Source of the DNA: an uncultured Porphyromonadaceae bacterium
Lineage (GTDB): Bacteria; Bacteroidota; Bacteroidia; Bacteroidales; Muribaculaceae
Direction of reading: 5' to 3'
NCBI GenBank assembly: GCA_947175645.1
Contig: CAMWNP010000023.1
Span: 1-43,395 of the forward strand
DNA: 43,395 nt
Translations under genes and position numbers: made by a program
The notes under the pieces: generated by a model
Databases searched by the model: none
What the model was told of the DNA's origin: nothing
The model's input: only the letters and a program-made list of their open reading frames with translations
Shown: piece after piece, positions 34,650 through 43,280 of the stretch
Layout: each line of letters begins with the position of its first letter
Numbering within the stretch: position 1 is the stretch's first letter

Positions 34650-35480
34650 TCAAAATCGGAATGCCCACTGGAGTCCCACCGCTGCCTGATTCCTGCTTTC
34701 AATCATCAGTGCGGGAGCCACATCGACAGTCAGATCGGGAGAAATGTCAAAGTGTGCGAGTGAGGCGTCGACGTAGGCGTCAATCATGGCAAGGGCATAT
34801 ACCCCCACCATTGCTATTATACACAGGTCGCGGTTGCGACGGTAAAAATTTTTTCGTGATCTGAGAGTGTTTGTAAGCCAGGTCTTATCCAGACTTGATT
34901 CACTGACGGTGCTCGGGAAGAAATTCATGTAACTGTTTGTTCCGGGATCGTTGTCAGTTATATCGGCGAAAGCCTGGGTGTAATCTTTCAGCATGGTGTT
35001 GTTCCAACTTGTGGCGTATGCCAGACCCAGATATCCGCCGACAATAAGCGGCAGTTTCCAGTATCGGCGATTATACACCTGACCCAGACCGGGGAAAAGG
35101 GCTGACATCCAAACTGCTCTTGTAGGGTCAGGATTGTAAGTGACATCTCTCTCAACCCATTCCTGATCCCATTTTGAACCGGGGAGAAGTTCATCGGCAA
35201 GAGACACAGGGCCATTTACCACCTGAATTGTGTCAACGGGGGTGACAACCACTGAGTCACCTATCATGTTTATCTCTTTTTCAACAACCTCTACAGGTTG
35301 GGTAACAGGCTTGCCTACTACAATGGAATCCGGGAGATTAAATTGAGGTGCTGAAAAAATGTTAAAAGGTGTTGCGAGAATTAAAATTATAATTCCCACA
35401 ACTGATAATGACTGTTTCCGGCAAATGTACCTATGAATGAAGTTTTTTTGAGGCTTCATTGATAACATGTTGAAATTCAA
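34650..35480 (-). CDS. DUF5683 domain protein
   Basis: 276 residues. A hydrophobic N-terminal segment (about 26-44) precedes a variable region of about 85 residues and the DUF5683 core, which begins WVERDVTYNPDPTRAVWMSA and contains FPGLGQVYNRRYWKLP. Two or three further hydrophobic segments follow. The Gly/Tyr/Trp pattern GLGQVYNRRYWK is characteristic. No function is established. It lies 34 bases after parB and 24 before mltD. An inner Met (35459) is equally acceptable as the start; the sequence does not decide. Confidence 0.85.
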   Translation of the reverse strand: MNFNMLSMKPQKNFIHRYICRKQSLSVVGIIILILATPFNIFSAPQFNLPDSIVVGKPVTQPVEVVEKEINMIGDSVVVTPVDTIQVVNGPVSLADELLPGSKWDQEWVERDVTYNPDPTRAVWMSALFPGLGQVYNRRYWKLPLIVGGYLGLAYATSWNNTMLKDYTQAFADITDNDPGTNSYMNFFPSTVSESSLDKTWLTNTLRSRKNFYRRNRDLCIIAMVGVYALAMIDAYVDASLAHFDISPDLTVDVAPALMIESRNQAAVGLQWAFRF

Positions 35481-35514
35481 ACGGTTGATGCTTATTTGTG
35501 GATTTCTTCAAGCC

Positions 35515-36414
35515 TCAGCCGCAAGTGTCAGGATGTTTTAATGAGTCAAAGATACTAATTAATTTTGCAAGTTCCTCATCATTTTTGAAAGGAAATGTAA
35601 TTTTTCCTTTTCCTGACTTGTCACAAGTGAAGTTCACCTGGGTACGGAAAGTGGCGGAAAGATGCTTTTTCAATATGTCGAAGTCAGCGTATGAGTCATG
35701 TCGGGATTGCTTTTGATCATTGCTTTTCCCGGGTATACCATTTGCTTCCCATTGCTTTGCAAGTTCTTCCACACGTCGCACGGAGAGATCGTTCCTGACG
35801 GTTTCGTTGTAGAGTTTCAGTTGCATTGCCGGATCGGAGAGTGTTAGTAGAGCGCGGGCATGTCCCATTGTCACGCGGTGATCTCTGAGTCCTATCTGAA
35901 CGTCGGCGGGCAGGCGCAGCAGGCGCAGGAAGTTGGCTATTGTGGCGCGGTTCTTTCCGATGCGTTCGCTTAGGCGCTCCTGAGTGAGGTTATACTGGTC
36001 AATGAGTTTGCGGAATGTAAGGGCTATTTCAATGGCATTGAGATCTTCGCGCTGAATGTTCTCGATCAGAGCCATTTCAGTCAGTTCCATGTCGTTGGCG
36101 GTGCGGATATAAGCGGGCACCGTTCGTAAACCGGCTATTGTGGCAGCGCGGAATCGGCGTTCGCCTGCGATAATCTGGTAGGAGTCAGGACCGGTTTTAC
36201 GTAAAGAAAGTGGCTGGATTATGCCTAATTCCTTAATAGAAGCAGCGAGTTCACGGAGGGCATCGTCGTCAAAGAACCGCCTGGGCTGATCAGGATTAGG
36301 GGAGATTTTTGAAAGATCAATTTCATTTATCGCCGAGGTGCCGCGGGCCGGAGCATCATCCATTGAGATGAGTGAGTCAAGACCGCGTCCGAGGGCTGAG
36401 CGTTTTTGTGACAT
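35515..36414 (-). CDS. parB: Chromosome partitioning protein ParB
   Basis: 299 residues. The N-terminal ParB/Srx CTPase domain is marked by QPRRFFDDDALRELAASI and GERRFRAA. A central helix-turn-helix (LTQERLSERIGKNRATIANFL) follows, and a C-terminal dimerisation region ends the protein. ParB binds parS near the origin and slides as a CTP clamp, loading condensin. It starts 18 bases after parA's stop. No parS-like site was noticed in the window by eye. Confidence 0.95.
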   Translation of the reverse strand: MSQKRSALGRGLDSLISMDDAPARGTSAINEIDLSKISPNPDQPRRFFDDDALRELAASIKELGIIQPLSLRKTGPDSYQIIAGERRFRAATIAGLRTVPAYIRTANDMELTEMALIENIQREDLNAIEIALTFRKLIDQYNLTQERLSERIGKNRATIANFLRLLRLPADVQIGLRDHRVTMGHARALLTLSDPAMQLKLYNETVRNDLSVRRVEELAKQWEANGIPGKSNDQKQSRHDSYADFDILKKHLSATFRTQVNFTCDKSGKGKITFPFKNDEELAKLISIFDSLKHPDTCG

Positions 36415-36432
36415 TTCAGTTTTACTCTTTGA

Positions 36433-37197
36433 TTACTTGTTTTTTGCGATTATCTCTTTGGCGAGCATTACGTGGGAGGTTGCACCGCGACTCTCGGGGT
36501 CATAGAGAATTGCGGGGAGTCCGTGGCTGGGAGCCTCGCTGAGTTTGATATTTCTTGGGATCACCGAGTTGAAGACCATGTCGCCGAAGTGGGTTTTGAG
36601 TTCTTCGTAAATCTGGTTGGCAAGTCGCAGACGTGCGTCATACATTGTGAGCAGAAATCCTTCTATTTCAAGAGTGGGATTGAGTTTTGACTTGATGATC
36701 CGGATTGTGTTAAGCAATTTGCTTATACCCTCCAGGGCGAAGTATTCGGCCTGTACGGGAATAATCACCGAATTGGCTGCCGTCAGTGCGTTTACGGTTA
36801 TAAGACCCAGAGATGGAGAGCAGTCAATCAGTATGAAATCATAGTCGTTTCGTATTTCATTGAGCAGATTGAAAAGGACACGTTCGCGGTCAGGCTTTGA
36901 AATCAGTTCAAGTTCTGCTCCGGCGAGATCAATGCGTGAACCCACCAGTTTGAGGTTTTCCACGCATGTGCTCACTTCAGTTCCTCTGACCGGATAGTTG
37001 TCAACCAGACATTCATAGATGGAGGAACTGATGCTGCGCGGATCTATTCCGTAGCCGGAAGTGGCGTTTGCCTGTGGGTCGGCATCCACTATAAGAACGC
37101 GTTTCCCCTCCAATGCGAGTGAGGCGGCCAGATTGATGGTTGTGGTTGTTTTGCCTACGCCACCTTTCTGGTTTGCTATAGCAATAATTTTTCCCAT
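36433..37197 (-). CDS. parA: Chromosome partitioning ATPase ParA/Soj
   Basis: 254 residues. The deviant Walker A motif [14 protein letters not shown] lies at residues 10-23 and the Walker B-like strand [14 protein letters not shown] near 121. [14 protein letters not shown] matches the Soj subfamily. It cycles between DNA-bound ATP dimers and monomers to move ParB-parS complexes. It is the first gene of a long minus-strand run. The leader region 37198-37339 has no convincing -7 box. Confidence 0.95.
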   Translation of the reverse strand: MGKIIAIANQKGGVGKTTTTINLAASLALEGKRVLIVDADPQANATSGYGIDPRSISSSIYECLVDNYPVRGTEVSTCVENLKLVGSRIDLAGAELELISKPDRERVLFNLLNEIRNDYDFILIDCSPSLGLITVNALTAANSVIIPVQAEYFALEGISKLLNTIRIIKSKLNPTLEIEGFLLTMYDARLRLANQIYEELKTHFGDMVFNSVIPRNIKLSEAPSHGLPAILYDPESRGATSHVMLAKEIIAKNK

Positions 37198-37339
37198 AAT
37201 TACTCAAATTTCTATGCAAATATGGGGATATTTTTTTGTGTGTCAATATTAATATTGAGGAAATTGACTGATTTGTTGATAAGTCGCTCTTTTTGTTAAT
37301 AAGTGGGTAATCTGCCGGTCTCCAAACCTCAGAGAATGC

Positions 37340-37386
37340 CACCGGGGCGATCTGCCATCCTGAAGGACAGGCAGGTCGCCCCGGTG
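37340..37386. terminator. Long stem-loop downstream of rprY
   Basis: CACCGGGGCGATCTGC (37340-37355) pairs with GCAGGTCGCCCCGGTG (37371-37386) over 16 positions, one of them G-T. It lies 17 bases past the rprY stop on the minus strand. No T-tract follows on that strand, so efficiency as a classical terminator is uncertain. It also separates rprXY from the parA leader. Confidence 0.7.
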
Positions 37387-37403
37387 ATTGTGGGTTATGG
37401 GAT

Positions 37404-38114
37404 TCAGGCTTTTGCTCCCTCTGCTTCAGGGGCAATGAGTTTGTATCCTTTACCGTGAATGTTGATGATTTCAATGCTTGGATCATCTTTCAGATGTTTA
37501 CGAAGTTTTGTAATGTAGACATCCATTGAGCGGGCATTGAAGTAGTTGTCGTCGATCCAGATTGTCTTGAGTGCGAAATTGCGTTCAAGAATCTCGTTGA
37601 TGTGGGCGCACAACAGACTGAGCAGTTCAGACTCTTTGGTTGTGAGTTTTGTCACTTTGTCGCCTATCATCAGCACCTGTTTCTGAGTATCGAATGTGAA
37701 CTTACCGATTTTGTACATGGTTATTTCTTTTCCTTTCTTGCCACGTACACGGCGAAGTATGGCTTCAATACGGAACACAAGTTCCTCAATAGAGAATGGT
37801 TTGGTGATGTAGTCGTCCGCACCGATCTTGAAACCTTCGAGGATATCTTCCTTGAGCGCCTTGGCGGTAAGGAAAATGATGGGTACTTCAGAGTTCACGG
37901 TTCGTATTTCCTGAGCGAGTGTGAAACCGTCTTTTTTCGGCATCATCACGTCAAGCAGGCATATTTCGTATTTTCCTTTGACAAATGCTTTGTAACCGCT
38001 TTCGCCGTCGGCGAACAGGTCGACATTGAATCCCTTTGCCTGGAGATATTCTCTCAGGAGCATGCCAAGATATTCGTCATCTTCGCATAGCAGTATTCTC
38101 ACGCGTTCTTCCAT
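37404..38114 (-). CDS. rprY: Response regulator RprY (OmpR/PhoB type)
   Basis: 236 residues. The receiver domain (about 5-120) has the acidic pair D12-D13 (CEDDEY), the phospho-acceptor D55 in CLLDVMMPKKDG and the switch residues LTAKA near 83. The winged-helix DNA-binding domain (about 133-228) ends SIEIINIHGKGYKL. RprX/RprY is a Bacteroidales sensor-regulator pair first described for tetracycline gene regulation in Bacteroides fragilis. It begins 5 bases after the rprX stop. The assignment rests on overall similarity and the paired gene. Confidence 0.86.
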   Translation of the reverse strand: MEERVRILLCEDDEYLGMLLREYLQAKGFNVDLFADGESGYKAFVKGKYEICLLDVMMPKKDGFTLAQEIRTVNSEVPIIFLTAKALKEDILEGFKIGADDYITKPFSIEELVFRIEAILRRVRGKKGKEITMYKIGKFTFDTQKQVLMIGDKVTKLTTKESELLSLLCAHINEILERNFALKTIWIDDNYFNARSMDVYITKLRKHLKDDPSIEIINIHGKGYKLIAPEAEGAKA

Positions 38115-38119
38115 AATTT

Positions 38120-39652
38120 CTAATTTTTAGTTAGAGGTAGAGTTATTATAAATTTTGTTCCTTGATTAAATTCGCTCTCTACTTTGATGTCGCCGTTGAG
38201 AGCGGTAACAATTTTCTTGACGTAGGCGAGACCGAGGCCGAATCCTTTGACGTCATGAAGGTTGCCTGTGGAGACTCTGTAGAAACGTTCGAAGATTCTC
38301 TTAAGGTCTTCCTTGCGTATGCCTATTCCGTTGTCGCTCACTGTGATCTGCAGTCGGTTGCCTGCGATGTTGCGCGTGCTTACGTTCAGTTCCAGCGGAC
38401 GATCCTCGGAGCGGTATTTCACGGCGTTGTCAAGAAGATTGAATATTACGTTGGTGAAGTGCATCTCATCCACGTTCACCATGGTGTCAGGTGCGTCGAG
38501 ACTCGCTGTGAGGTGTCCGCCGTAGCGTTCAACTTTCAGTTTGAATGTACGCACAATGTTTTCTATTGCTTTCCGGGCATCCACGTCCTGCAGTCGCATT
38601 GAGGCGCGGTTGCGGTCAAACATAGACATCTGAAGTACTTTTTCCACCTGGAAACGGAGCCGTTTCGTTTCATCCATTATCACGGTTGAAATGTGTTGCA
38701 GCATTGTGGGTGACTTCCTGACGGAGTCGTCGTTGAGCATCTGTGCTGCGAGTGATATCGATGAAATTGGTGTTTTGAATTCATGAGTCATGTTGTTGAT
38801 GAAGTCGTTTTTCATCTCGGTGAGTTTCTTCTGGCGGAGTGCCAGCGAAATGGTGCAGATGAAAATTATCAACATTATGAATGTAAATGCGAAGGATGGT
38901 ATCATGAACCTGATAGAGGACAGGATATAATCCTTTTTTGTGGGGAAGTATACCTTCAGATAGTTTTTCTTCGGAATCGGGTCGTTGGGGAAAAGGGTCT
39001 GGACGAACATGTTGTTGTTGCCTTCCTCAATATTTGTATATCCGGGGGTTGAAACCAGAGTGTAACCGTTTCGGTTCACTATGGAGAACTCAAACGGCAG
39101 GGTGAGTCCGTTGTTTTCCAACTGCTGCCGCAGATAGCGCCGGACTTCTGTTGTGTCAGCCCGTTCCTGTATAGGACGGTCGCTTGACTGACTTATAATG
39201 TTCAGAATCACGTCGTCGATGAGCCCTTTCTGATAGAGATATTGTCCTTTCAGGGCTTCCTGCATTGAGCGGTAGTGGTTCATCACTCCCCCCGGCGTTC
39301 CCTGGATACGGTTTATTTCCTCTGCGTCACCTTTTATGGTAAGGTCTGCTTCCACACCGCTGGGTGTTGTTATGGAAAACTTTATACCTCCGATGTGGGG
39401 GATACTTCCGTCGGCATACTCGGCATAGATGGTGCTCGTTTCAATGTTTGCCACATCCTCTTCAAGGAAATGCCGTGCTTCATCCTGCTCAAGTTGTTGA
39501 CTGACAGCATAAAGGCTACGCTTGACACTTTCGGCAAACTGGTCATCGCGCATTTTCACGATGTCGCCCAGATAGACCAACTGCATGTAGAGCAACCCTA
39601 TGAAGGTTATCACCATCAGAATAGTAAGTATCCATATCGTGGAGCGTTTCAT
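38120..39652 (-). CDS. rprX: Sensor histidine kinase RprX
   Basis: 510 residues. Two membrane segments (about 7-27 and 249-272) flank a periplasmic sensor region of about 220 residues. The dimerisation helix carries the phospho-acceptor H290 in NMTHEFKTP. ATP-binding boxes follow: N box FNLLDNAVKY, G1 DNGIGI and G2 GFGLGLAYVKK. It phosphorylates RprY, encoded immediately downstream. The signal sensed is unknown. It is divergent from lpxD across 377 bases, and a -7 box at 39766-39773 is available. Confidence 0.87.
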   Translation of the reverse strand: MKRSTIWILTILMVITFIGLLYMQLVYLGDIVKMRDDQFAESVKRSLYAVSQQLEQDEARHFLEEDVANIETSTIYAEYADGSIPHIGGIKFSITTPSGVEADLTIKGDAEEINRIQGTPGGVMNHYRSMQEALKGQYLYQKGLIDDVILNIISQSSDRPIQERADTTEVRRYLRQQLENNGLTLPFEFSIVNRNGYTLVSTPGYTNIEEGNNNMFVQTLFPNDPIPKKNYLKVYFPTKKDYILSSIRFMIPSFAFTFIMLIIFICTISLALRQKKLTEMKNDFINNMTHEFKTPISSISLAAQMLNDDSVRKSPTMLQHISTVIMDETKRLRFQVEKVLQMSMFDRNRASMRLQDVDARKAIENIVRTFKLKVERYGGHLTASLDAPDTMVNVDEMHFTNVIFNLLDNAVKYRSEDRPLELNVSTRNIAGNRLQITVSDNGIGIRKEDLKRIFERFYRVSTGNLHDVKGFGLGLAYVKKIVTALNGDIKVESEFNQGTKFIITLPLTKN

Positions 39653-39765
39653 ATACCTTATGCAGTTACGCGGTTAGTGTTACTTTGTTAAGTTAAAATT
39701 AATTTATTATATTAACAACTTTAATAGTTGAATTGTTGAACGGGAGTATATTTAACATTTTCCGT

Positions 39766-39796
39766 CAAAATTAACATAAAAATGTGAAATGTGCAA
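39766..39796 (-). promoter_or_regulatory. Candidate promoter of rprXY
   Basis: On the minus strand TAATTTTG (39773-39766) matches the -7 box, with ATTG (39796-39793) 19 bases upstream as a 3-of-4 match to TTTG. The implied leader is a little over 100 bases. Confidence 0.5.
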
Positions 39797-39963
39797 TAGT
39801 TGAATGAAATTAATTGCTGACCACATGGGAATTTTTTAATTCAAGGGTAATTTTGTTGTTTTCGGATAGGGATAAAGGTCACTCAATGCTATAATATAAG
39901 TGGTTTTATCATCTTAAAGACAAAATATTACGTGGTGATTATATAAGAAATAAAAAAAAATTG

Positions 39964-39971
39964 TATCTTTG
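39964..39971 (+). promoter_or_regulatory. -7 box for the lpxD operon
   Basis: TATCTTTG matches TAnnTTTG and gives a leader of roughly 50 bases before lpxD. No -33 TTTG is seen at the expected distance. Confidence 0.5.
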
Positions 39972-40029
39972 CGGAAATATTTCATTAATTGATGTCACGT
40001 TACATCTGTTTATAAATTGTTAATCATTA

Positions 40030-41046
40030 ATGCAATTCACTGCTGATCAGATTGCGGCACTTGTGAATGGTGTCGTTGAGGGTGACGGAAACGTCACTGT
40101 ATCGACCATAGCCAAGATAGAGGAGGGAAAGCCCGGTGCAATATCCTTCCTTGCCAATCCTAAATATACACATTATATATATTCGACGGGATCTTCAATA
40201 GTATTGGTGAAGCGGGATTTTGTTCCGGAGCAGCCGGTTGCGGCTACCTTGATCCGGGTGGAAGATCCTTATGCCACAGTTGCCCGATTGCTTGAAATGG
40301 TGTCGGCGATGATGTCACAACACCCGTCAGGTATAGAACAACCGTCTTATATCAGTGAGGGAGTGACAGTTCCCGAAGGTGTTTACATCGGGGCTTTTGC
40401 TTACGTGGGACAGAATGTCCGACTCGGAAAAAATGTGAAAGTTTATCCACAGGTGTATATCGGTGCGAACGTGGAGATCGGTGAAAACACAATAATTTAT
40501 CCAGGGGTAAAGATATATCATAATTGCCGTATAGGCAGCGGATGTATCCTGCATGCGGGAGTTGTAATAGGTGCCGATGGTTTCGGATTCGCCCCGGTTG
40601 ACGGTCATTATAACAAGATTCCCCAGATAGGTAATGTAATCCTTGAGGATAATGTGGAGATAGGAGCCAACACCACGGTTGACCGTGCCACAATGGGTTC
40701 TACCCTAATCCGCCACGGCGTTAAACTTGACAACCTTATCCAGGTTGCCCATAACTGCGAGATCGGACATGATACGGTTATGGCGGCTCAGGCAGGAGTG
40801 GCGGGTTCCACCAAAATAGGCTCTCATTGTATGGTGGGAGGACAGGTTGGTTTCGCCGGTCACATTAACGTAGGCAGCAACGTCAACATAGGTGCACAGT
40901 CTGGTGTGCCACGAAATATTCCCGACGGACAGACCATCATGGGTTACCCGGCCGTTGATGCACGAGATTTCATGCGCCAGGCGGCAGCGGTCAAGACTCT
41001 TCCCGATCTGTACAAGCGTGTCAATAAACTTGAAAAACAAAAATAA
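40030..41046 (+). CDS. lpxD: UDP-3-O-acylglucosamine N-acyltransferase
   Basis: 338 residues. An N-terminal uridine-binding domain (about 1-95) is followed by the left-handed beta helix of hexapeptide repeats (105-300), then a C-terminal helix. The catalytic histidine is H241 in QVAHNCEIG. The enzyme adds the second hydroxyacyl chain to the lipid A precursor, using acyl-ACP. It is first in the operon lpxD, lpxC-fabZ, lpxA, with an 11-base gap to the next gene. Confidence 0.96.
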   Translation: MQFTADQIAALVNGVVEGDGNVTVSTIAKIEEGKPGAISFLANPKYTHYIYSTGSSIVLVKRDFVPEQPVAATLIRVEDPYATVARLLEMVSAMMSQHPSGIEQPSYISEGVTVPEGVYIGAFAYVGQNVRLGKNVKVYPQVYIGANVEIGENTIIYPGVKIYHNCRIGSGCILHAGVVIGADGFGFAPVDGHYNKIPQIGNVILEDNVEIGANTTVDRATMGSTLIRHGVKLDNLIQVAHNCEIGHDTVMAAQAGVAGSTKIGSHCMVGGQVGFAGHINVGSNVNIGAQSGVPRNIPDGQTIMGYPAVDARDFMRQAAAVKTLPDLYKRVNKLEKQK

Positions 41047-41057
41047 TCATATATATT

Positions 41058-42440
41058 ATGAAGCAGTTAACCCTTAAAGACTCATTTACCCTGACGGGTA
41101 AAGGTCTTCATACCGGACTCAATATAACAGCGACATTTTGCCCTGCTCCGGATAACCACGGATATAAGTTCCAACGTGTGGATCTTGAAGGAGAACCTGT
41201 TATTGATGCTGTTGCTGAAAACGTTGTGGAAACAACCCGCGGAACAGTTATCGCTAACGGCGATGCGCGTGTAAGTACCATAGAGCATGCCATGGCTGCC
41301 CTTTATGCCACCGGAATCGATAATGTGCTCATCAAGGTTGACGCTCCCGAACTTCCCATACTTGACGGAAGCGCTATGCCTTATGTTGAGAAGATTGATG
41401 AAACCGGAACGGTGGAACAGAAATATGACAAAGTCTATTACATAGTTAAGCAGCGTCTGGAGGTTTGTGACGAAGAAACAGGCTCATCCATTGTTCTCCT
41501 GCCGGATAACGGATTTTCTGTAGACGTTATGATTGATTTTGAATCACCGGTTCTGAACAATCAGTTCGCGTCGCTTAACGACATGGAAAAATTCAATGAG
41601 GAAATTGCCGGTGCGCGTACGTTTGTATTCGTGCGTGAGGTTGAGCCTCTGCTCACACACAATCTCATCAAGGGTGGAGACCTTGACAATGCCATTGTCA
41701 TATATGATTCACCAATGGCGCAGGAAGAACTTGACCGTTTGGCTGACCTGATGGGGGTACCGCACAAGCAGACTGAGCAGTTGGGTTTTCTGAACAACCG
41801 CCCGCTTGCTTATACCAACGAACCTGCCCGTCATAAACTCCTTGATGTGATCGGAGACCTTGCCCTGATAGGACGCCCCCTGAAGGGTAAAGTCCTCGCA
41901 ACCAAACCCGGTCACTCGCTCAACACCGCTATTGCAAAGAAAATCCGTCAGGAACTTCGCAAGAATCCTGTACAGGCTCCTTATTATAACCCATCCGATG
42001 CTCCCGTGATGGACATCAATGAAATCCGTTCCCGATTGCCCCACCGTTATCCGTTCCTCCTTGTGGATAAGGTCATAGAAAAAGGGGAACACCACATTGT
42101 GGCCATCAAGAACATCACAGCCAATGAACCTTTCTTCCAGGGTCACTTCCCTGAAGAACCCGTACTTCCCGGAGTGCTTCAGATTGAGGCTATGGCACAG
42201 ACCGGAGGATTGCTCGTGCTCTCACAGGTAGAGGATCCGGAACGTTATTCAACATACTTCATGAAGATTGACAACGTTAAGTTCCGTCAGAAGGTTGTTC
42301 CCGGCGATACACTCAAGTTCCATGTTTCTTTCCTCACCCCCATGAGAAGAGGATGCGCCGTTATGCGAGGCATAGCCTTCGTTGGAGAGAAGGTGGTAAG
42401 CGAATGTGAATTTATGGCTCAGATTATCAAAAACAAGTAG
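41058..42440 (+). CDS. lpxC/fabZ: LpxC-FabZ bifunctional fusion: UDP-acyl-GlcNAc deacetylase / hydroxyacyl-ACP dehydratase
   Basis: 460 residues. Residues 1-300 are LpxC: zinc ligands H77 (STIEHAMAA), H259 and D263 (RHKLLDVIGD), and catalytic H286 (GHSLN). Residues 315-460 are FabZ: RLPHRYPFLLVDKV, catalytic H363 (FQGHFPEEP) and E377 (LQIEAMAQTGG). The first half performs the committed step of lipid A synthesis; the second dehydrates beta-hydroxyacyl-ACP for fatty acid elongation. Joining them places the competing users of hydroxyacyl-ACP on one chain. The fusion is typical of Bacteroidetes and not new. It precedes lpxA by 3 bases. Confidence 0.96.
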   Translation: MKQLTLKDSFTLTGKGLHTGLNITATFCPAPDNHGYKFQRVDLEGEPVIDAVAENVVETTRGTVIANGDARVSTIEHAMAALYATGIDNVLIKVDAPELPILDGSAMPYVEKIDETGTVEQKYDKVYYIVKQRLEVCDEETGSSIVLLPDNGFSVDVMIDFESPVLNNQFASLNDMEKFNEEIAGARTFVFVREVEPLLTHNLIKGGDLDNAIVIYDSPMAQEELDRLADLMGVPHKQTEQLGFLNNRPLAYTNEPARHKLLDVIGDLALIGRPLKGKVLATKPGHSLNTAIAKKIRQELRKNPVQAPYYNPSDAPVMDINEIRSRLPHRYPFLLVDKVIEKGEHHIVAIKNITANEPFFQGHFPEEPVLPGVLQIEAMAQTGGLLVLSQVEDPERYSTYFMKIDNVKFRQKVVPGDTLKFHVSFLTPMRRGCAVMRGIAFVGEKVVSECEFMAQIIKNK

Positions 42441-42443
42441 AAG

Positions 42444-43226
42444 ATGAAACAACCATTAGCATACATCCATCCGGCGGCAAAGATTCACTCAAGTGTAATC
42501 ATTGACCCGTTTGTGACAATCGACCAGAATGTGGAAATTGGTGAAGGCACCTGGATAGGCAGCAACGTCACCATTATGGAAGGTGCGAGAATCGGTAAAA
42601 ACTGCCGAATCTTCCCCGGTGCGGTTATATCCGCCATTCCTCAGGACCTTAAATTCAAGGGTGAGGAAACGTACGCCATCATTGGTGATAATACCACCAT
42701 CCGTGAATGTGTAACAGTGAACCGCGGAACTGTAGCGCGTGGTAAAACTGTTGTGGGCAACAACTGTCTGATAATGGCTTATTCCCACATAGCCCATGAC
42801 TGTATAGTCGGAAATAACGTAATCATTGCAAATGCCAGCCAACTTGCCGGAGAGGTTGTTGTTGATGACTGGGCAGTGATCGGCGGCGGTACAATGATTC
42901 ATCAGTTCTGTCACCTGGGCTCTCATGTAATGATTCAAGGTGGTGCACTGATAGGCAAGGATGTTCCTCCGTATGTGAAAGCCGGACGTGAACCTCTGGT
43001 TTACTGTGGCGTTAACTCAATTGGTCTTCGTCGCCGTAATTTCACCAATGAACAGATTAATGATATCCAGAGCGTATACCGCTATCTTTACCTGTCAAAA
43101 TATAATGTTACGGATGCCGTAGAGCAGATTGAGGCTGAACTCCCTGCAACCAAGGAGCGTGATGAAATCCTTATGTTCATCCGTAATGCCCGCCGAGGAA
43201 TCATCCGCGGTTATACCAACAAGTAA
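42444..43226 (+). CDS. lpxA: UDP-N-acetylglucosamine acyltransferase
   Basis: 260 residues. A left-handed beta helix of hexapeptide repeats occupies about 5-185, with the catalytic base H118 in SHIAHDC. The C-terminal helical region begins near GLRRRNFTNEQINDIQ. It transfers a 3-hydroxyacyl chain from ACP to the 3-OH of UDP-GlcNAc, the first step of lipid A synthesis. It is last in the operon and is followed by a terminator-like hairpin. lpxB, lpxK and waaA are not in this window. Confidence 0.96.
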   Translation: MKQPLAYIHPAAKIHSSVIIDPFVTIDQNVEIGEGTWIGSNVTIMEGARIGKNCRIFPGAVISAIPQDLKFKGEETYAIIGDNTTIRECVTVNRGTVARGKTVVGNNCLIMAYSHIAHDCIVGNNVIIANASQLAGEVVVDDWAVIGGGTMIHQFCHLGSHVMIQGGALIGKDVPPYVKAGREPLVYCGVNSIGLRRRNFTNEQINDIQSVYRYLYLSKYNVTDAVEQIEAELPATKERDEILMFIRNARRGIIRGYTNK

Positions 43227-43246
43227 TCAAATAAACTTTATATCAG

Positions 43247-43280
43247 AAGGGTGTGTCAGCGTGAACTGATGCACCTTTTT
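43247..43280 (+). terminator. Terminator of the lpx operon
   Basis: AGGGTGTGTCAG pairs with CTGATGCACCT, using several G-T pairs, around a loop of about 6 bases, followed by a run of T. Its left arm again begins GGGTGTG, as in the other stem-loops of this window, but the right arm has diverged. Confidence 0.75.

Larger units (their letters stand above)
39653..40029. other. Divergent intergenic region rprX/lpxD (377 bases)
   Basis: AT-rich and without a supported gene. It contains a candidate rprX promoter (39766-39796, minus) and the lpxD -7 box (39964-39971, plus). No clear stem-loop or riboswitch was recognised. Confidence 0.5.

Noticed and set aside
35515-37197. parS centromere site near parAB
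   Set aside because: I looked for TGTTTCACGTGAAACA-like palindromes here and elsewhere and saw none. A pattern search would be needed to be certain.
37013-37486. Minus-strand frame across the parA/rprY intergenic region
   Set aside because: It overlaps parA and rprY in another frame, crosses the long hairpin at 37340-37386 and resembles no family.
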